From Eupeodes corollae (taxonomy: Eukaryota > Arthropoda > Insecta > Diptera > Syrphidae), in assembly GCF_945859685.1 (NCBI RefSeq), contig NC_079147.1, positions 84,188,315-84,252,314 of the forward strand: a stretch of 64,000 nucleotides of DNA, in the 5' to 3' direction. The position numbers and the translations under genes are program-made. Shown piece by piece: positions 22,740-33,759 of this stretch (positions are counted from its first letter, which is position 1; each line of letters begins with the position of its first letter). Below the pieces are notes generated by a model. It was not told the origin of the DNA. It did not search any database and saw only the letters and a program-made list of their open reading frames with translations.

Positions 22740-23699
22740 TATTTATGTAAGATGTCTTAACTTAAAATCCAAAAAATCTTAAACAGTAGGAATAATTTCC
22801 TAAAAAAACATTTTTTTAAGTTATGTACCTACATTAGACGAAAAAAATAAAATTATTTTGTATACACATTTTACCATTTATTAAATTTGAAATTATTGCT
22901 ATCAAAATACAAGAATTTTGTAACAACCGTTTTGAAAATTGTCAAATCAGAATAAAGACGAAAAATAATTTCTTTGGCATGTGGTTTAATATGATGCTAT
23001 TATTCACGAAATAAACTGCGAGTAATAATTTGAAATGATTAAACAAATTGACAAAATGAAAGACTGTTTCCATCTGTACGTAAAACTTTCGGCTATCTTT
23101 GAAAAAATATTTATATACTTTTTTATAAATTTCAAAATAAAAACATTTTTCCGAATAAACAAACAACAGTTTTTGTCAGAAAAAGGAATCAGGTACCAAA
23201 TGGGGTTTAACTAAAATCTTAAAGTATTTCAATTCGACTATACGAACCAATTTAAATCACTTGCAATAAAGTTAAAAATACTCTTTCCTTATAATTTTTC
23301 AATCAAAAGGTTTTACTCGTGATTTCGTTACTTTTTCAACGCAACTTTCACTTACGGTTTACATGTTCCAACACCGTTCTTCTGTCACATTTTATATATC
23401 ATCCCAAATACCTACTTGTTGCGTTCTTACAACTTTTTCTGAAATAAGTTAAGTACCAATGTACTTGCAAAACTATAAAGTTATATTATTTATGACTTCC
23501 AGTCAGCATTACAAGCGTAATAATCCTTAAATCCTAATTGCTATAAAAAATGATAAAAATAAAATACGTTTCATATACTTGATGGTGTCTTGTGTAACTG
23601 AAATATAGCACTACAAAGTTGTTGCGGTCTTGAAAAACTAACTTTCAATTTCTTTCGCAAAATTTATACTCAAAGAAAAAGTTAAGAAAAACTACCCTA
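22740..23699. other. AT-rich DNA, nothing recognised
   Basis: No supported gene or repeat. Confidence 0.5.
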
Positions 23700-24560
23700 A
23701 CTATGAATGGGGCGCAACGATATACTCGTTCTCGTACTTATATAGCTTTAGCTGATGCTCGTAGAAGATTCCACAGAAATGGAACTTCCGCCATACCTTC
23801 AATCTGAACCTTATCCTCACCCCTTACCCATTCCTTCCTTACAAACATTTACGATATTCTTACAACGCTGTTCCTCGTATTACATCTTCACTCTTCTGGT
23901 CGAGGTCCTTAAGGAGGGCGGCGCGCGGTCGGTGTTCGGTCGTGGTTCGCAGGGCATACTATATTTATAGGATAATATACAATAGATTTTTGTGGTCCAG
24001 TTTTATAGCTTTTTATAGCATGCATCATGATGAGTGTGTGCTTTCGGGACAGATGGACTAAAGAATGGACCATACTGATGATGTATAGCATAAGACGCAT
24101 CTTCAAGGAGCGAACATCTTCTTGTATCTTTTTTTCTTCTCTTCTCGTTTTTATTTATGTTTTACGAGTGCGAATTTTATGTTAACTACGTTCATCTATT
24201 GATGATGTGTTTATATCGTCACTAAATTCTTTTACGATTGCGTTTATGGATTTTTTGGAGAGCCAACTAAACATCATAGCATAGGTATGAGTTATATCTA
24301 CATAGGTATACCTTTTGGTTAAGGTCCCTTTTGAACTGATGTAAACAGTAGACACAGATCCATATACCTACCTACAAACTTTCATAATATACATAAGAGT
24401 CAAAGAAAAGGAAAAAAAAGTTATAAAAATGAGATTACGGATACGATGAGGACGACGACTACGACGTCTACCCCACTATATGAATCTACCTTTGGTTTTG
24501 AGGGCCGGACTCGGAGTCGGAGTTGGAGGATATATTGTCTAAGATGGCTAATAAAATCAT
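23700..24560. other. GC-richer unique island
   Basis: Contains GGAGGGCGGCGCGCGGTCGG near 23910-23935, a GACGACGACTACGACGTC tract near 24449-24466 and GGACTCGGAGTCGGAGTTGG near 24507. No protein family recognised. Confidence 0.5.
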
Positions 24561-25009
24561 GAGGAGTTAATTAAATAAAATCCTCGATTTATTGGTTCGT
24601 TTATGGTTTTGTAATCGGGATAATTTGTTGTTGATGGATATCTACGTGTTTGGCCACATGGGTTTTGCTTTATGTTGTGGAGATGGTCAGGTTATCGTTA
24701 GGAATGTAGATGTAATGCGTGTAATTTGGTTGTTTATTTTTATGCACTTCTACTTTTGTAGTAAAGAAAATTAGTTATTTAAGGATTTTAAAGTTTGATT
24801 CATAGATTTTCAAGAATGAGAAACATGTACAAAACGTATTTTTTTTAATCTGAAACAATTAAATATTTCTGTTTATTCTTCAATTGTTTGATCATATTGA
24901 TATGGGCCATAAACGTTAAGCCCTTGCATGGAATGGTCGAATGGAAGTCATAAGAATATAAATTAATAGGTGTTAATTTTTGTCTTAGTTACTTATGCTT
25001 TTATAGGGT
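24561..25009. other. AT-rich DNA, nothing recognised
   Basis: A 60-codon frame at 24592-24774 has no recognisable motif. Confidence 0.45.
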
Positions 25010-25310
25010 CTTACTTACTTAAGGTGGTGCTACGGTTCGGGGCGGACCTGGTCTATGCCAACATGCGTCTCCAGCCAGCTCGGTTGGTTGGTTGAGGTTT
25101 TCACCCACCTGAGTGCGCCACCTGAGTCGCGGTCTTCCTCTACTGCGCCATCTCTCGGGATTGGATTCGAAGACCTTCTGGGCTGGAGCGTTGATGTCCA
25201 TTCGCTCTACATGACCCAGCCATCTAAGCCGTTGGACTTTAATTCTGCTAACGAGGTCAGTGTCGCTGTACAGCGTAGGGTCTTATCAACTACATTTTTA
25301 ACGTATGGTA
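25010..25310 (-). mobile_element. RTE-type LINE 3' end
   Basis: The minus strand gives the C-terminal signature of a widespread insect LINE family: a W-L-G-H-V-E-R-M-D stretch (about 25205-25230), A-P-A-Q-K-V-F-E-S, and G-R-P-R-L-R-W-R-T-Q-V. It ends with AAGTAAGTAAG at the tail. The 3' end at 38440-38510 shares G-W-R-R-M-L-type text and the same AAGT repeat tail, so the two are one family. No catalytic RT part remains. Confidence 0.8.
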
Positions 25311-25329
25311 ATCGGAATACTGCTGTAAC

Positions 25330-25790
25330 GTATTTTGAATTTTGTTCCTAGAATCTCAAGAGCCAATAATGATAAAGACTTCAACATTTTGATTAGCTTA
25401 AGTTCAATAGTTGAACGGGCAGAAGTTTTGGACTATACTACAGTGATAACAGAAGCGTTGAAAGATGTGAAAAATGCCAAAACGTTGAGACTACAGCCAT
25501 TCGTTTCAAGACCTTTTACGAGTCTTTATCCAAAAATACAGACTTTTATTAATTGACGAACCCCTACGAAGCATTTTACTAAAATTGACAAATTTACTGA
25601 AAAAAAAAATAACTTATGCAAAATATTGAACAGAAATGAAAATAGAAGATTTTACATTTCACTTTTTTGTTACTTTGATACTAGTTTTAAAGCAGGGGAG
25701 TTTCGTCCATGATCCCCCAAAAGTGCGAAGCTGACACAGATCATAGTTCTATTTACTTAAATTTAAGGTAGTTATATTCTGCTGCGAATC
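25330..25790. other. unassigned stretch with a 73-codon frame
   Basis: The plus frame 25335-25556 (R-A-N-N-D-K-D-F-N-I-L-I-S-L) looks protein-like in composition, but I do not recognise it. It ends in a stop before the next LINE. It could be a decayed mobile-element fragment. Confidence 0.25.
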
Positions 25791-25839
25791 AACGAAAATA
25801 CAGCAGATATCTACAGGTAAAGATTTCTCAAATTTAAAC

Positions 25840-26425
25840 GTTGTAAAGGGTCCAACCGATAGAGCCGATGAACTCGCTAAAAATGGAACTGTCATGCCTA
25901 TTTCACCTGAAAGGGAGGAGATAGGTAAACCGATAGCTACATGTAAACTCATGCTAAAAGAAACAGCTTTTTCGATAGAAAATTCTAGGTGGCACAATTT
26001 AACAACATGCGCAGCCACAAAACTCATATAGCCTTCTAAAGACTTGTTATCTCAAAGCAGACTTCAAATTTGCTTCCTAATAGGTGTCCTAACGGGACAC
26101 TGTCTTATAGGCAGACACGCAATAAGACTTGGTGTAGCCTCAAATGAGTTCTGCAGGAGCTGTATGAACGAAGAAGAAGAGGAAACAATCTCTCACCTTC
26201 TCTGCCCTTGCCCTTCTCTGGGAGACTACTCTTTTGATAATCCCAATGAACTAGCTAAAAAGGATATCAAATATCTTCTTCGCTTTTTAAAAAGCTCAAA
26301 AAAATGGTTCGACTAATAAGACGTAATTCTCTAGATTCATGTGGTATCACAATGGGCCTTTTCTTTTGGCCTACGTGTGTCGATTCTAAATTCGCAACCA
26401 CGTTAACCTAACCCAACCTAAGGGT
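25840..26425 (+). mobile_element. LOA-like LINE 3' end (RNase H end, zinc knuckle)
   Basis: The plus strand reads D-R-A-D-E-L-A-K-N-G-T, the last RNase H block with its final Asp. A stop at A-T-K-L-I-stop is followed by an open frame (26044-26316) with V-L-T-G-H-C-L-I-G-R-H-A and C-R-S-C-M-N-E-E-E-E-E-T-I-S-H-L-L-C. This is the CCHC knuckle also found at 39007-40101. A GTGGTATCACAATGGGCC segment and a TAACCTAACCCAACCTAA tail follow, as in that copy. The N-terminal RNase H and the RT are missing. Confidence 0.85.
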
Positions 26426-27350
26426 CCAACCAATATAATTGTGGGGATAAAGGATTTATGAACTATCAATATATGCATTCTAAAATCCACGTAGAAGCGT
26501 ACTCAAAGACTTACATACTTGATTTCGAATATTTTTATTGATATTGAAGTTTTAGACGAAAATGTCAAGTGTAAGGAGAAGTACAACACAAAACAAAACC
26601 GACAAGTGGATCCTTAGGCTCTATTCAGTCCATGTGCAAATCCTTCCTTTAATCTTTGTGGAGTCCATGCTCCATTTTTATGTAGTGTAACCTGCTTTGG
26701 AATTGTAGAAAAGAGAAATGCTTTCTGGAAAAACTGGAAGGAGTCTGAAAAGATAATCTAATACTTGCTGGAGTTCTCATTACGATTTTGTAAGAATTGG
26801 TAAGGAACATGCAGAAATAATTGTCAGCACTAATCTTGACACCAGATCAGCTTCAAGCTTGTTTTCTGACATTTGTCATGCGAATTTGGAAGAATTTAAC
26901 TTAGATCAGAAATATTTACAATTTTACTTTTGACACTCTTTAAGTGATTTTTCAACAAATTAACAAGCTAAAATTGCTGGCAGTGCGATGTTATCTTTGG
27001 CTCAAATGAACGTCATCAAATGGATATCAACATTGACTGATGAGAAAGAAGGAGTATAAAATAACAATGGAAGATGAACTCACTCTTGATGCTGGGCTAG
27101 AAGTGTGAATGACTTGACCGATTTAATCATAAATTATCACATATTGAGAAAACATAACAAATATTCCATGAAGTTTGTAATGACGAATTTAAAAAAAAGA
27201 AAAACTGCTGGAAGAAATAAAAAGATACCGAAGAAATTTCCGTGCAACCGATATCTGTGTGGGCATTGCTGCGAAATCGACAGCTCAAGGAAATGTACAA
27301 TAAATAATAAAGTTGGATTTCACCAATTTATTGCTTTGCGTTTCCTCTTA
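26426..27350. other. unassigned DNA
   Basis: A frame near 26990-27110 (I-T-M-E-D-E-L-T-L-D) resembles transposase text, but no family could be supported. The 83-codon frame at 27105-27356 is not recognised. Confidence 0.3.
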
Positions 27351-27359
27351 TTATAGATT

Positions 27360-27915
27360 GTTTTTCAACATGGACGCTACAAAAGTAGAGCGATGGCGAC
27401 AGAAAACAACGCCATATTTCTTGCCGCTATTTTCACATTTCTCTTTAATAAGATTTGCCAAATTATGGTCGTCATAATCGTAATAGCAGATCAACAATAG
27501 CAGATTTAAATCCACAGGCACAGTACAAATGTAAAAGAAGTGCCGTAGTCTCGAGAATATTGCTGCCGCTGAGGCTTCAGTGCAGAAAGCCCAAATGTGT
27601 CTCACGCACGTCGTTCTCAAGCGTTGGGCATCTCTGTGACGTCGTTGTGGCTAAATTTGCGAAAAGATCTTGGCCTACAAGATTAAATTGACTCAAGAAC
27701 TGAAGCCACCTCACCACAAGAAGCGTTGTATAATCGTAAACAATATGAAAATAATTCGGATTTCCAGTTAAAAATTATCTTCAGCGATGAGGATCATTTC
27801 TGTCTGAATGGTTTCGTCAATAAACAAAATATAGGCACGTTACTGTGAATGGGTTAACTACCGTTCAATGATAACAGAATATTTTTGGCCCCAATTGGAT
27901 GATATCGACTTGGAG
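27360..27915 (+). mobile_element. degenerate mariner, 5' part (outer level of nest)
   Basis: Shifted plus-strand pieces give Y-G-R-H-N-R-N-S-R-S-T-I (DNA-binding domain), N-I-A-A-A-E-A-S-V, A-Y-K-I-K-L-T-Q-E-L-K-P, F-S-D-E-D-H-F-like text with L-N-G-F-V-N-K-Q-N, and Y-R-S-M-I-T-E-Y-F-W-P-Q-L-D-D-I-D-L-E. The reading stops abruptly at 27915, where an R1-like LINE begins on the other strand. The transposase text resumes at about 30965. Confidence 0.8.
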
Positions 27916-29352
27916 TAGATAGATAGATGATAGATAAATTCTTTATTTTTTCTTATTAAAGTTTAACAATAATTCTTACTTAAGAAGAAGGACTATGCAA
28001 TTCTGCCGTCTGCCTGATTTGACATTTCATAATAAAACAAAATATATTTAAAGTAAAATCATTTAACTAAATATTTAATTTATAATTTTGAAAATGTTAA
28101 AAATTTGAAGAATGAATACTAATAATACAACAATTTGATTGGACTCGTATATTAAAATAAATTAGCTAAGCAATAGAAAAAACTAGATAAGCAATCATTA
28201 ACAGTTTTAATATGATTTCAAACATAAAAAAGATCAATTTTAAAGTGATTTGAAACACACAATTAAAAAGTTTTTAATAATGGTAACTGGCCGAATGATT
28301 AGACTTTACGTTGGGAAACTATTTCGGAAATGTAGGGCGTGCTTACAGAAATTATATAGGGTGAACCATTTAATATCTCATGAAATCATTGTAATATCGG
28401 GCATAATTATAAATTTGTGGAAGATCAGCTCAATGAAGCACATTTTTAAGATATAAAATTTAAACTCGAGCTCTAAAGATATAACTAATAGCTTTGGTCA
28501 ATAATTTATTATTAAAATAGTTAGCTTCTGATGGTAATTAGTGTTTAAGGTTCCTATAGGTGTTCCTAGAGGATGTTGACGATACTTAGAGAGATGCTGA
28601 TTGTGATTTCTTTTATCAATTTTAGCAGTTATATTAACAATCATAATACTCCATTCATCTACATTTGAATCCAATAAAGTTAAGTTAGCTTCCTGTCAGA
28701 TAGCTAGCTGACTCCATTCTTTGAAAGGGGTGTCATTAGATTGCAGTAGCCTTAGCAGAATGGTTTTATGAAGACTTTTTTCATCCCTCTTAATCACTCT
28801 TATTAAATAATACGAATTCATTTTGAGGTTTTGAGCATATATTGGCATTACGCCAGACTCCACGTAAAAAGCATAATTTGCTGTTGAATTTGGTTATCTA
28901 AACAAGCGTTTAAAAAAATTTCTTTGAATTGCTTCAAACTCTTGAGAGCCAAGTATCCAAAAACTTCAGCATCAAAGCACATAGAAGTGTTGGCAGTTGG
29001 TTAAAAAGCCCGATATTATGACACATGATAGATTTTTGGATTGGCAAAAAACTTTGGCCATAATAAACTAAGTGCAATATTTGCCCCTTTGTTTCTTTGT
29101 TTGACATGCTTAGAAAAACTTAAATTATGCGTAAGCAAAACTCCAAGATATTTAAACTCTTTTACTACGTTCATTATCGATTGAACAATTTTCTTCCGGC
29201 AGTCTTCTTTTTTGACGAGCTTCAAAAATCATTATTTTCGTTTTGTTTGTGTTAACATGCAAGCCCCATCTCTGGCAGAAGGAGTTCTTACGTAAGGTGG
29301 GAGTTCAATCTGTTTAATTGTAGCTGCAGAGTGAAAGGATCTTCAGCTAGTA
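27916..29352 (-). mobile_element. R1-like LINE, 3' part (middle level of nest)
   Basis: The 3' UTR (27916-28060) matches the 3' UTR of the young copy at 58806-60809 (GCCGTCTGCC...GACATTT order) and ends in an ATCT-repeat tail against the mariner. Upstream, shifted minus-strand fragments include E-F-K-Y-L-G-V-L-L-T-H-N-L (29016-29225) and a Y-G-V-E-I-L-G-type segment near 28960. They end with L-A-E-D-P-F-T-L-Q-L-Q-L-N-R-L next to the inserted mariner. Many stops; dead. Confidence 0.8.
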
Positions 29353-30610
29353 CGGTGATTTTTTAAGAGCTTGAGAACTTTTTTTTTCGCAAAATCTCAT
29401 CGATTCTTTATTTGAAACGTTAGATTGGTCCATGACATTTACTTTTTGAAGATAATTTAATTTAAATGTTGACCGCGGCTGCGTCTTAGGTGGTCCATTC
29501 GGAAAGTCCAATTTTGGGTAACTTTTACGAGCATTTCGGCCGGAATAGCCCGAATTTCTTCGGAAATGTTGTCTTCCAAAGCTGGAATAGTTGCTGGCTT
29601 ATTTGTGAAGACTTTAGACTTGACGTAGCCCCACAAAAAATAGTCTAAAGGCGTCAAATCGCATGATCTTGGTGGCCAACTTACCGGTCCATTCCTTGAG
29701 ATGAATTGTTCTCCGAAGTTTTCCCTCAAAATGGCCATAGAATCTTGTTGAAACCACGTGTCAATCAAGTTCAGTTCTTCCATTTTTGGTAACAAAAAGT
29801 TTGTTATCATTGAACGATAGGGATCGCCATTCACCGTAACGTTGCGTCCAACAGCATCTTTGAAAAAATAGGGTCCAATGATTCCACCAGCGTACAAACC
29901 ACACCAAACAGTGCATTAATCGGCATGCATGGGCAGTTCTTGAACGGCTTCTGGTTGCTCTTCACTCCAAATGCGGCAATTTTGCTTATTTACGTAGCCA
30001 TTCAACCAGAAATGAGCCTCATCGCTGAACAAAATTTGTCGATAAAAAAGCGGATTTTCTGCCAACTCTTCTAGGGCCCATTCACTGAAAATTCGACGTT
30101 GTGGCAGATCGTTCGGCTTCAGTTCTTGCACGAGCTGTATTTTATACGGTTTTACACCAAGATCTTTGCGTAAAATCTTCCATGTGGTCGAATAACACAA
30201 ACCCAATTGCTGCGAACGGCGACGAATCGACATTTCACGGTCTTCAGCAACACTCTCAGAAACAGACGCAATATTCTCTTCTGTACGCACTGTACGCATT
30301 CGTGTAGTTGGTTTAATGTCCAATAAAGTAAACTGAGTGCGAAACTTGGTCACAATCGCATTAATTGTTTGCTCACTTGGTCGATTATGTAGACCATAAA
30401 TCGGACGTAAAGCGCGAAACACATTTCGAACCGAACACTGATTTTGGTAATAAAATTCAATGATTTGCAAGCGTTGCTCGTTAGTAAGTCTATTCATGAT
30501 GAAATGTCAAAGCATACTGAGCAAATTTTTCTTTGACACCATGTCTGAAATCCCGCGTGATCTGTCAAATACTAATGCATGAAAATCCTAACCTCAAAAA
30601 AATCACCCTT
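29353..30610 (-). mobile_element. mariner element with TIRs and TA duplication (inner level of nest)
   Basis: The inverted ends GGTGATTTTTTAAG (29354 on) and GGTGATTTTTTTGAG (reverse complement ending 30607) bracket a single transposase gene. TA dinucleotides flank the element (29351-29352, 30611-30612). Excising it with one TA fuses the R1-like frame precisely as D-L-V-V + L-A-E-D. At 1258 bp it has normal mariner size. It is better preserved than the other mariner remnants here, in keeping with being the last arrival in this nest. Confidence 0.9.
29457..30497 (-). pseudogene. mariner transposase, one stop and a small deletion
   Basis: Cut-and-paste DDE transposase. The start at 30497 gives an N-terminal helix-turn-helix region (L-T-N-E-Q-R-L-Q-I-I-E-F), the S-I-R-R-R-S-Q-Q-L-G helix and the first catalytic Asp at residue 159 (L-F-S-D-E-A-H-F). 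A stop follows residue 193, and the frame then continues C-T-V-W-C-G-L. The second catalytic site is W-F-Q-Q-D, but the normal G-A-T-C-H-T-A run after it is missing, shortening the gap to the third Asp (S-C-D-L-T-P-L-D). The usual C-terminal W-G-Y-V-K-S and R-R-S-R-G segments are intact. Likely inactive. Confidence 0.9.
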
Positions 30611-30964
30611 TACAACTAAATCGACCGCGTATAGCATAACTTTCACTTGGATATCGGCAAGGAGTATTCCTCCTGGAAGTTTATCACAGATATCGTCGAT
30701 AGACAAAGCAAACATTATTGGGCTCAAAATGCAGCCTCGTGGAACACCCGCTGTTATTTCAAACGAATCCAAAAACTCTAATCCATCAAATACAGAATGA
30801 GCTTGATGACTCCAAAAATTTAAAATACATCATAAGGAATTTTTGAGAGATCTCTGGTAATGAGTGCTCATACGATTAGTGTTCTCAATCCCCTTAGTGA
30901 GCCTTTCATACAGAATTGAAGTCAGAATCTTTCTTATAGAGTTAAGAATAGAAATTCCTCTGTA
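30611..30964 (-). mobile_element. R1-like LINE, 5' part (RT core)
   Basis: The minus strand reads Y-R-G-I-S-I-L-N-S (RT motif 1, near 30950), then A-G-V-P-R-G-C-I-L-S-P-I-M-F (motif B), then L-Y-A-V-D-L-V-V at the position of the catalytic Y-A-D-D, where one Asp is now Val. It continues across the inner mariner into 29350. It is 5' truncated: its start lies against the outer mariner at about 30964. Confidence 0.8.
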
Positions 30965-31215
30965 GCGTGGTGACATAAGCCACACAGCAAATGTCACAAT
31001 CAATGCATTTGAAATGTGTTATCTCACGAAATGGTCCAGTAGCGTAGCCAACTCGGTCGATACGTCAAGTCTATGGTCTATGTGAACTAGCCAGTGACGT
31101 TTGATGAACTTCGTACGAATATCGATCGTGAAATTGCAGCAGTATCGCCCGGTTTATGCTTGAAAACCGTCAAAAATTTGGCAAAAGAATTGTTTGATAT
31201 CCAAAGCCGTTTTTG
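30965..31215 (+). mobile_element. degenerate mariner, 3' part (outer level of nest)
   Basis: The plus strand resumes the mariner at G-D-I-S-H-T-A-N-V, equivalent to the G-A-T-C-H-T-A block. It then reads T-K-W-S-S, a P-T-R-S piece, and F-D-E-L-R-T-N-I-D-R-E-I-A-A-V-S-P. Together with 27360-27915 it forms one element, with about 7 codons lost at the LINE insertion point. Confidence 0.7.
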
Positions 31216-31840
31216 TTTCATTAAAAAAAAACTTTTGTAGAACTCTTATTGAAAAATCTTATATTTGTTTAACATTTGCGTCTTCGAGGCATCATGTGAA
31301 AAAAGCTTTATGAAATTAAAATAAATACAAAATTACCTTTGATCTACCATGATCCTACAACTTCTAATTGAACTTTCAATTCGACTGAAAGAAAAGTTTC
31401 AGACTAAATTAATGTTGATGAGGTAATTGAAGAATTTAGCAGAATAAATGCAAGACAATATTTATAAAATAATTGGTTATTAGGTATCTTTGGTTTCTAG
31501 ACACCCTATAAATCTAACTTAAAATCCTGTGATCAACGACAGGATCAACAGAATTTGGTTTGAATTTTCCATTGAAAAACGGGGGTGAATCGGTTCTATT
31601 AAACAAATTTCTTATTTTGATTTACATATATTATTTTTTTTGACTCATATTTAATGTGAATTATTTCTGAACCCTATATATTTTCTTTGTTTTTAGAAAT
31701 CTGGTTCTTTAAAAACTACAAAAAAAACTTGGGATCACATAAAGAGCTCCATTTTATTATTTTAACAAACAAAGCCATTTGCGTTCTAACCCTTAAAGAA
31801 TTTAGGCGTAATACTAGCACTTGCAGGAATGCTCATCACT
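31216..31840. other. AT-rich DNA, nothing recognised
   Basis: No supported feature. It lies between the mariner nest and the left inverted repeat of the HPF1-carrying element. Confidence 0.45.
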
Positions 31841-32035
31841 TTAATAGCCTATCCACATCAAACCCAAAACCGGGTTATCGGCGAAATGGTTTTCGAAAAC
31901 CAAACATTTGACATTTAAATTTGTTTAACACCGACTGTCAAATTTTGTATCGATGAAAAATTTGTAAATGAAAAATTTTTGTATTCTCAAATTATTTGTG
32001 AAAATAAAATAAATTATAATTTTGATTTCGTCTAG

Positions 32036-32240
32036 AAAAAGAGATTCAACTGAAGTTCTGGGGACAGGTGGAATGGGGTCACGACATGAACTAACAAGAA
32101 CTTCAAGCCCGCTTGGCTGCAGCTATCCTCTACGTTCACTTCAACCGTTCCAAGCAATTCACCAAGGAGAAGCTAATTGTGGAGAAAAGAATCAACAACG
32201 AACAAGACTGTTACAATAAAAGTTTATTTTATTTAAACCA
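32036..32240 (+). pseudogene. 3' exon fragment of an unidentified host gene
   Basis: After a splice-acceptor-like TTTGATTTCGTCTAG the plus strand reads K-F-W-G-Q-V-E-W-G-H-D-M-N, one stop, then Q-E-L-Q-A-R-L-A-A-A-I-L-Y-V-H-F and K-Q-F-T-K-E-K-L-I-V-E-K-R-I. The composition and codon-like pattern look like real protein. I could not name the family. An AATAAA lies at its end and overlaps, tail to tail, the end of the HPF1 piece on the other strand. Confidence 0.45.
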
Positions 32241-33060
32241 TTTTCTTCTTCTTTCATAACAAATTCAATCGTAAATACTGACTATTGCTTCTGTTGGCCA
32301 AATATGCCTTCAGAATCGACATATATTGTGGCCGTCCGAGCAACAAAGCCGGGGTTGAGAAGATTCTTATGGTCCTTATGGCTGAAGCAGAAAAATTCAA
32401 TTCCTAGTTCCAGATTCGTACCAAAATCACACTCATCCAAAGCGAGCACTGAAGCTGTTATGATGGGCTGCAATTTCTCTATGACTATATCTTTGGCTTT
32501 TTCTTTGAGGACTCGCCTGGTTTGTCTAATGTACTGAGGATCTTTTTGATGCTAGCAGGCTGTTCATCAAGTTCCGATAGCCCACTGTTGTGGTTTTATT
32601 AACTGCAACAACGATTCCCATATTGTAAAATGTTTTGGCGCAAATTTTCCTAGCCCGCTGCTACTTAGCCTCCACCAGAAATTTTCTTTCATACTTGCTC
32701 TCCTCCACAAATAAATTTATCGCTTTTCTCATATCTCCCAAATCCTTGTGATTGAACGGATTTACCGGAAAGTCTTTCTCCAGGTAGTAAGCGAAAGCGT
32801 CGAACATATTTGTGGCGACGAGTTCGAAAACGCATCCTTTGGAAACGTCATTACGAACCATTAACAAATCTTCCTCGTCCTTGAAGCTTCATGGCTACTG
32901 GCATAATGAATTCCGGTTCCTTGCTTAATAAAGAGCGTTTGAAACTCTGGAGGATCATAAAAGGCCACAAATAGTCACCTCGGCTTTTATTTTCGACGTT
33001 GGAAATTTTACCGCAATTTTTTCTGTTGCTACGCAGCTCCCTGAGCGCTGAATGTTTCGA
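32240..33060 (-). pseudogene. HPF1: HPF1 (histone PARylation factor 1) fragment, frameshifted
   Basis: HPF1 binds PARP1/2 and completes their active site so that serines, including on histones, are ADP-ribosylated in the nucleus. The minus strand reads, in HPF1 order: A-F-Y-D-P-P-E-F-Q-T-L-F-I-K (near 32950), a V-F-E-L-V-A-T-N-M-F block, F-V-E-E-S-K-Y-E-R-K-F-L-V-E-A-K, A-K-T-F-Y-N-M-G-I-V-V-A-V-N-K, V-G-Y-R with E-L-D-E-Q after a shift, D-E-C-D-F-G-T-N-L-E-L-G-I, then L-L-G-R-P-Q-Y-M-S-I-L-K-A-Y-L-A-N-R-S. The D-E-C-D motif contains the catalytic Glu position of the family. Several frame changes and a stop make it a pseudogene, and the N-terminal third is missing. No intron is visible inside the piece. 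It lies between candidate inverted repeats, so capture by an element is likely. Confidence 0.8.
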
Positions 33061-33459
33061 AAGGTTTGTTTGTTTTGCTCAACTTTGAATTGCTACTAGT
33101 TTTCGAGAGGTTTTATATAAAACTTATGGTTTACGAAAACTTGTGGATTACCAAAAATGTATGGGAAAACTTGAGTTTTCGATGTAGGTTTTCGGAGAAA
33201 ACCGATAATTTCGCTAAAACCGGGTTTTGGACTTAGCGTGAAAAGCCTATAACTTTGAGTTCAATTACGGGCGTACTTTCAAGTAAAGAGATTCTTTTTC
33301 TAACCGTATGTGGAATGCTTTACTTATTCCAAGCTTTAAGACCAATGTTCATCGATATCTTCTCTTAAATCCTTCCTTATTTTCCTAATCGTTGCAGAGG
33401 ATTTTAATATAGCATATAAAGGGTATTAATAACCCCTTGAGTGACTGTATATTATAAAA

Positions 33460-33522
33460 CAAATTGAAAGACGTTCAGGAATGGGTAGTTGCAAGTGTTG
33501 GTCACATCCCAGCCTCTTCTTT
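33460..33522 (+). repeat. diverged hairpin end of composite repeat (copy m)
   Basis: ATGGGTAGTTGCAAGTGTTG followed by GTCACATCCCAGCCTC is a diverged end block without monomers. Confidence 0.6.
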
Positions 33523-33759
33523 GATTTAACATTTGAAGCAAGTGACTTATAAGAAAAAAAATATTCCTCGCAAAGAATACGAGTATTTTCAAAAGCTAAG
33601 ATTTTTTCATTGGTAAGACTGAATAGAAATGTCATGATTCAAATTAAGCTATTATTGAAATCTCCTGTCATTGGATTTTGTGTTTATATGAAGTCACTTT
33701 TATGCTAACCATAAGATGGCGGGCACAAATAAACTTCACACTATACCTCTACTCTATCT

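Larger units (their letters stand above)
31842..33250. mobile_element. candidate TIR element carrying captured host gene fragments
   Basis: The left border (31842-31901) reads AATAGCCTATCCACATCAAA...CCAAAACCGGGTT...GCGAAATGGTTTTCGAAAACC. The reverse complement of the right border (33181-33250) reads TTATAGGCTTTTCACGCTAA...CCAAAACCCGGTTTTAGCGAAA...CGGTTTTCTCCGAAAACC. The order of blocks is the same over about 60 bases. Between them lie 3' portions of two convergent host genes (plus strand 32036-32240; minus-strand HPF1 piece) and no transposase. This is the layout of gene-capturing (Pack-type) TIR elements. The alternative is two independent solo repeats flanking a segmental duplicate. The superfamily is unknown; a TA-type target is possible. 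Confidence 0.55.
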
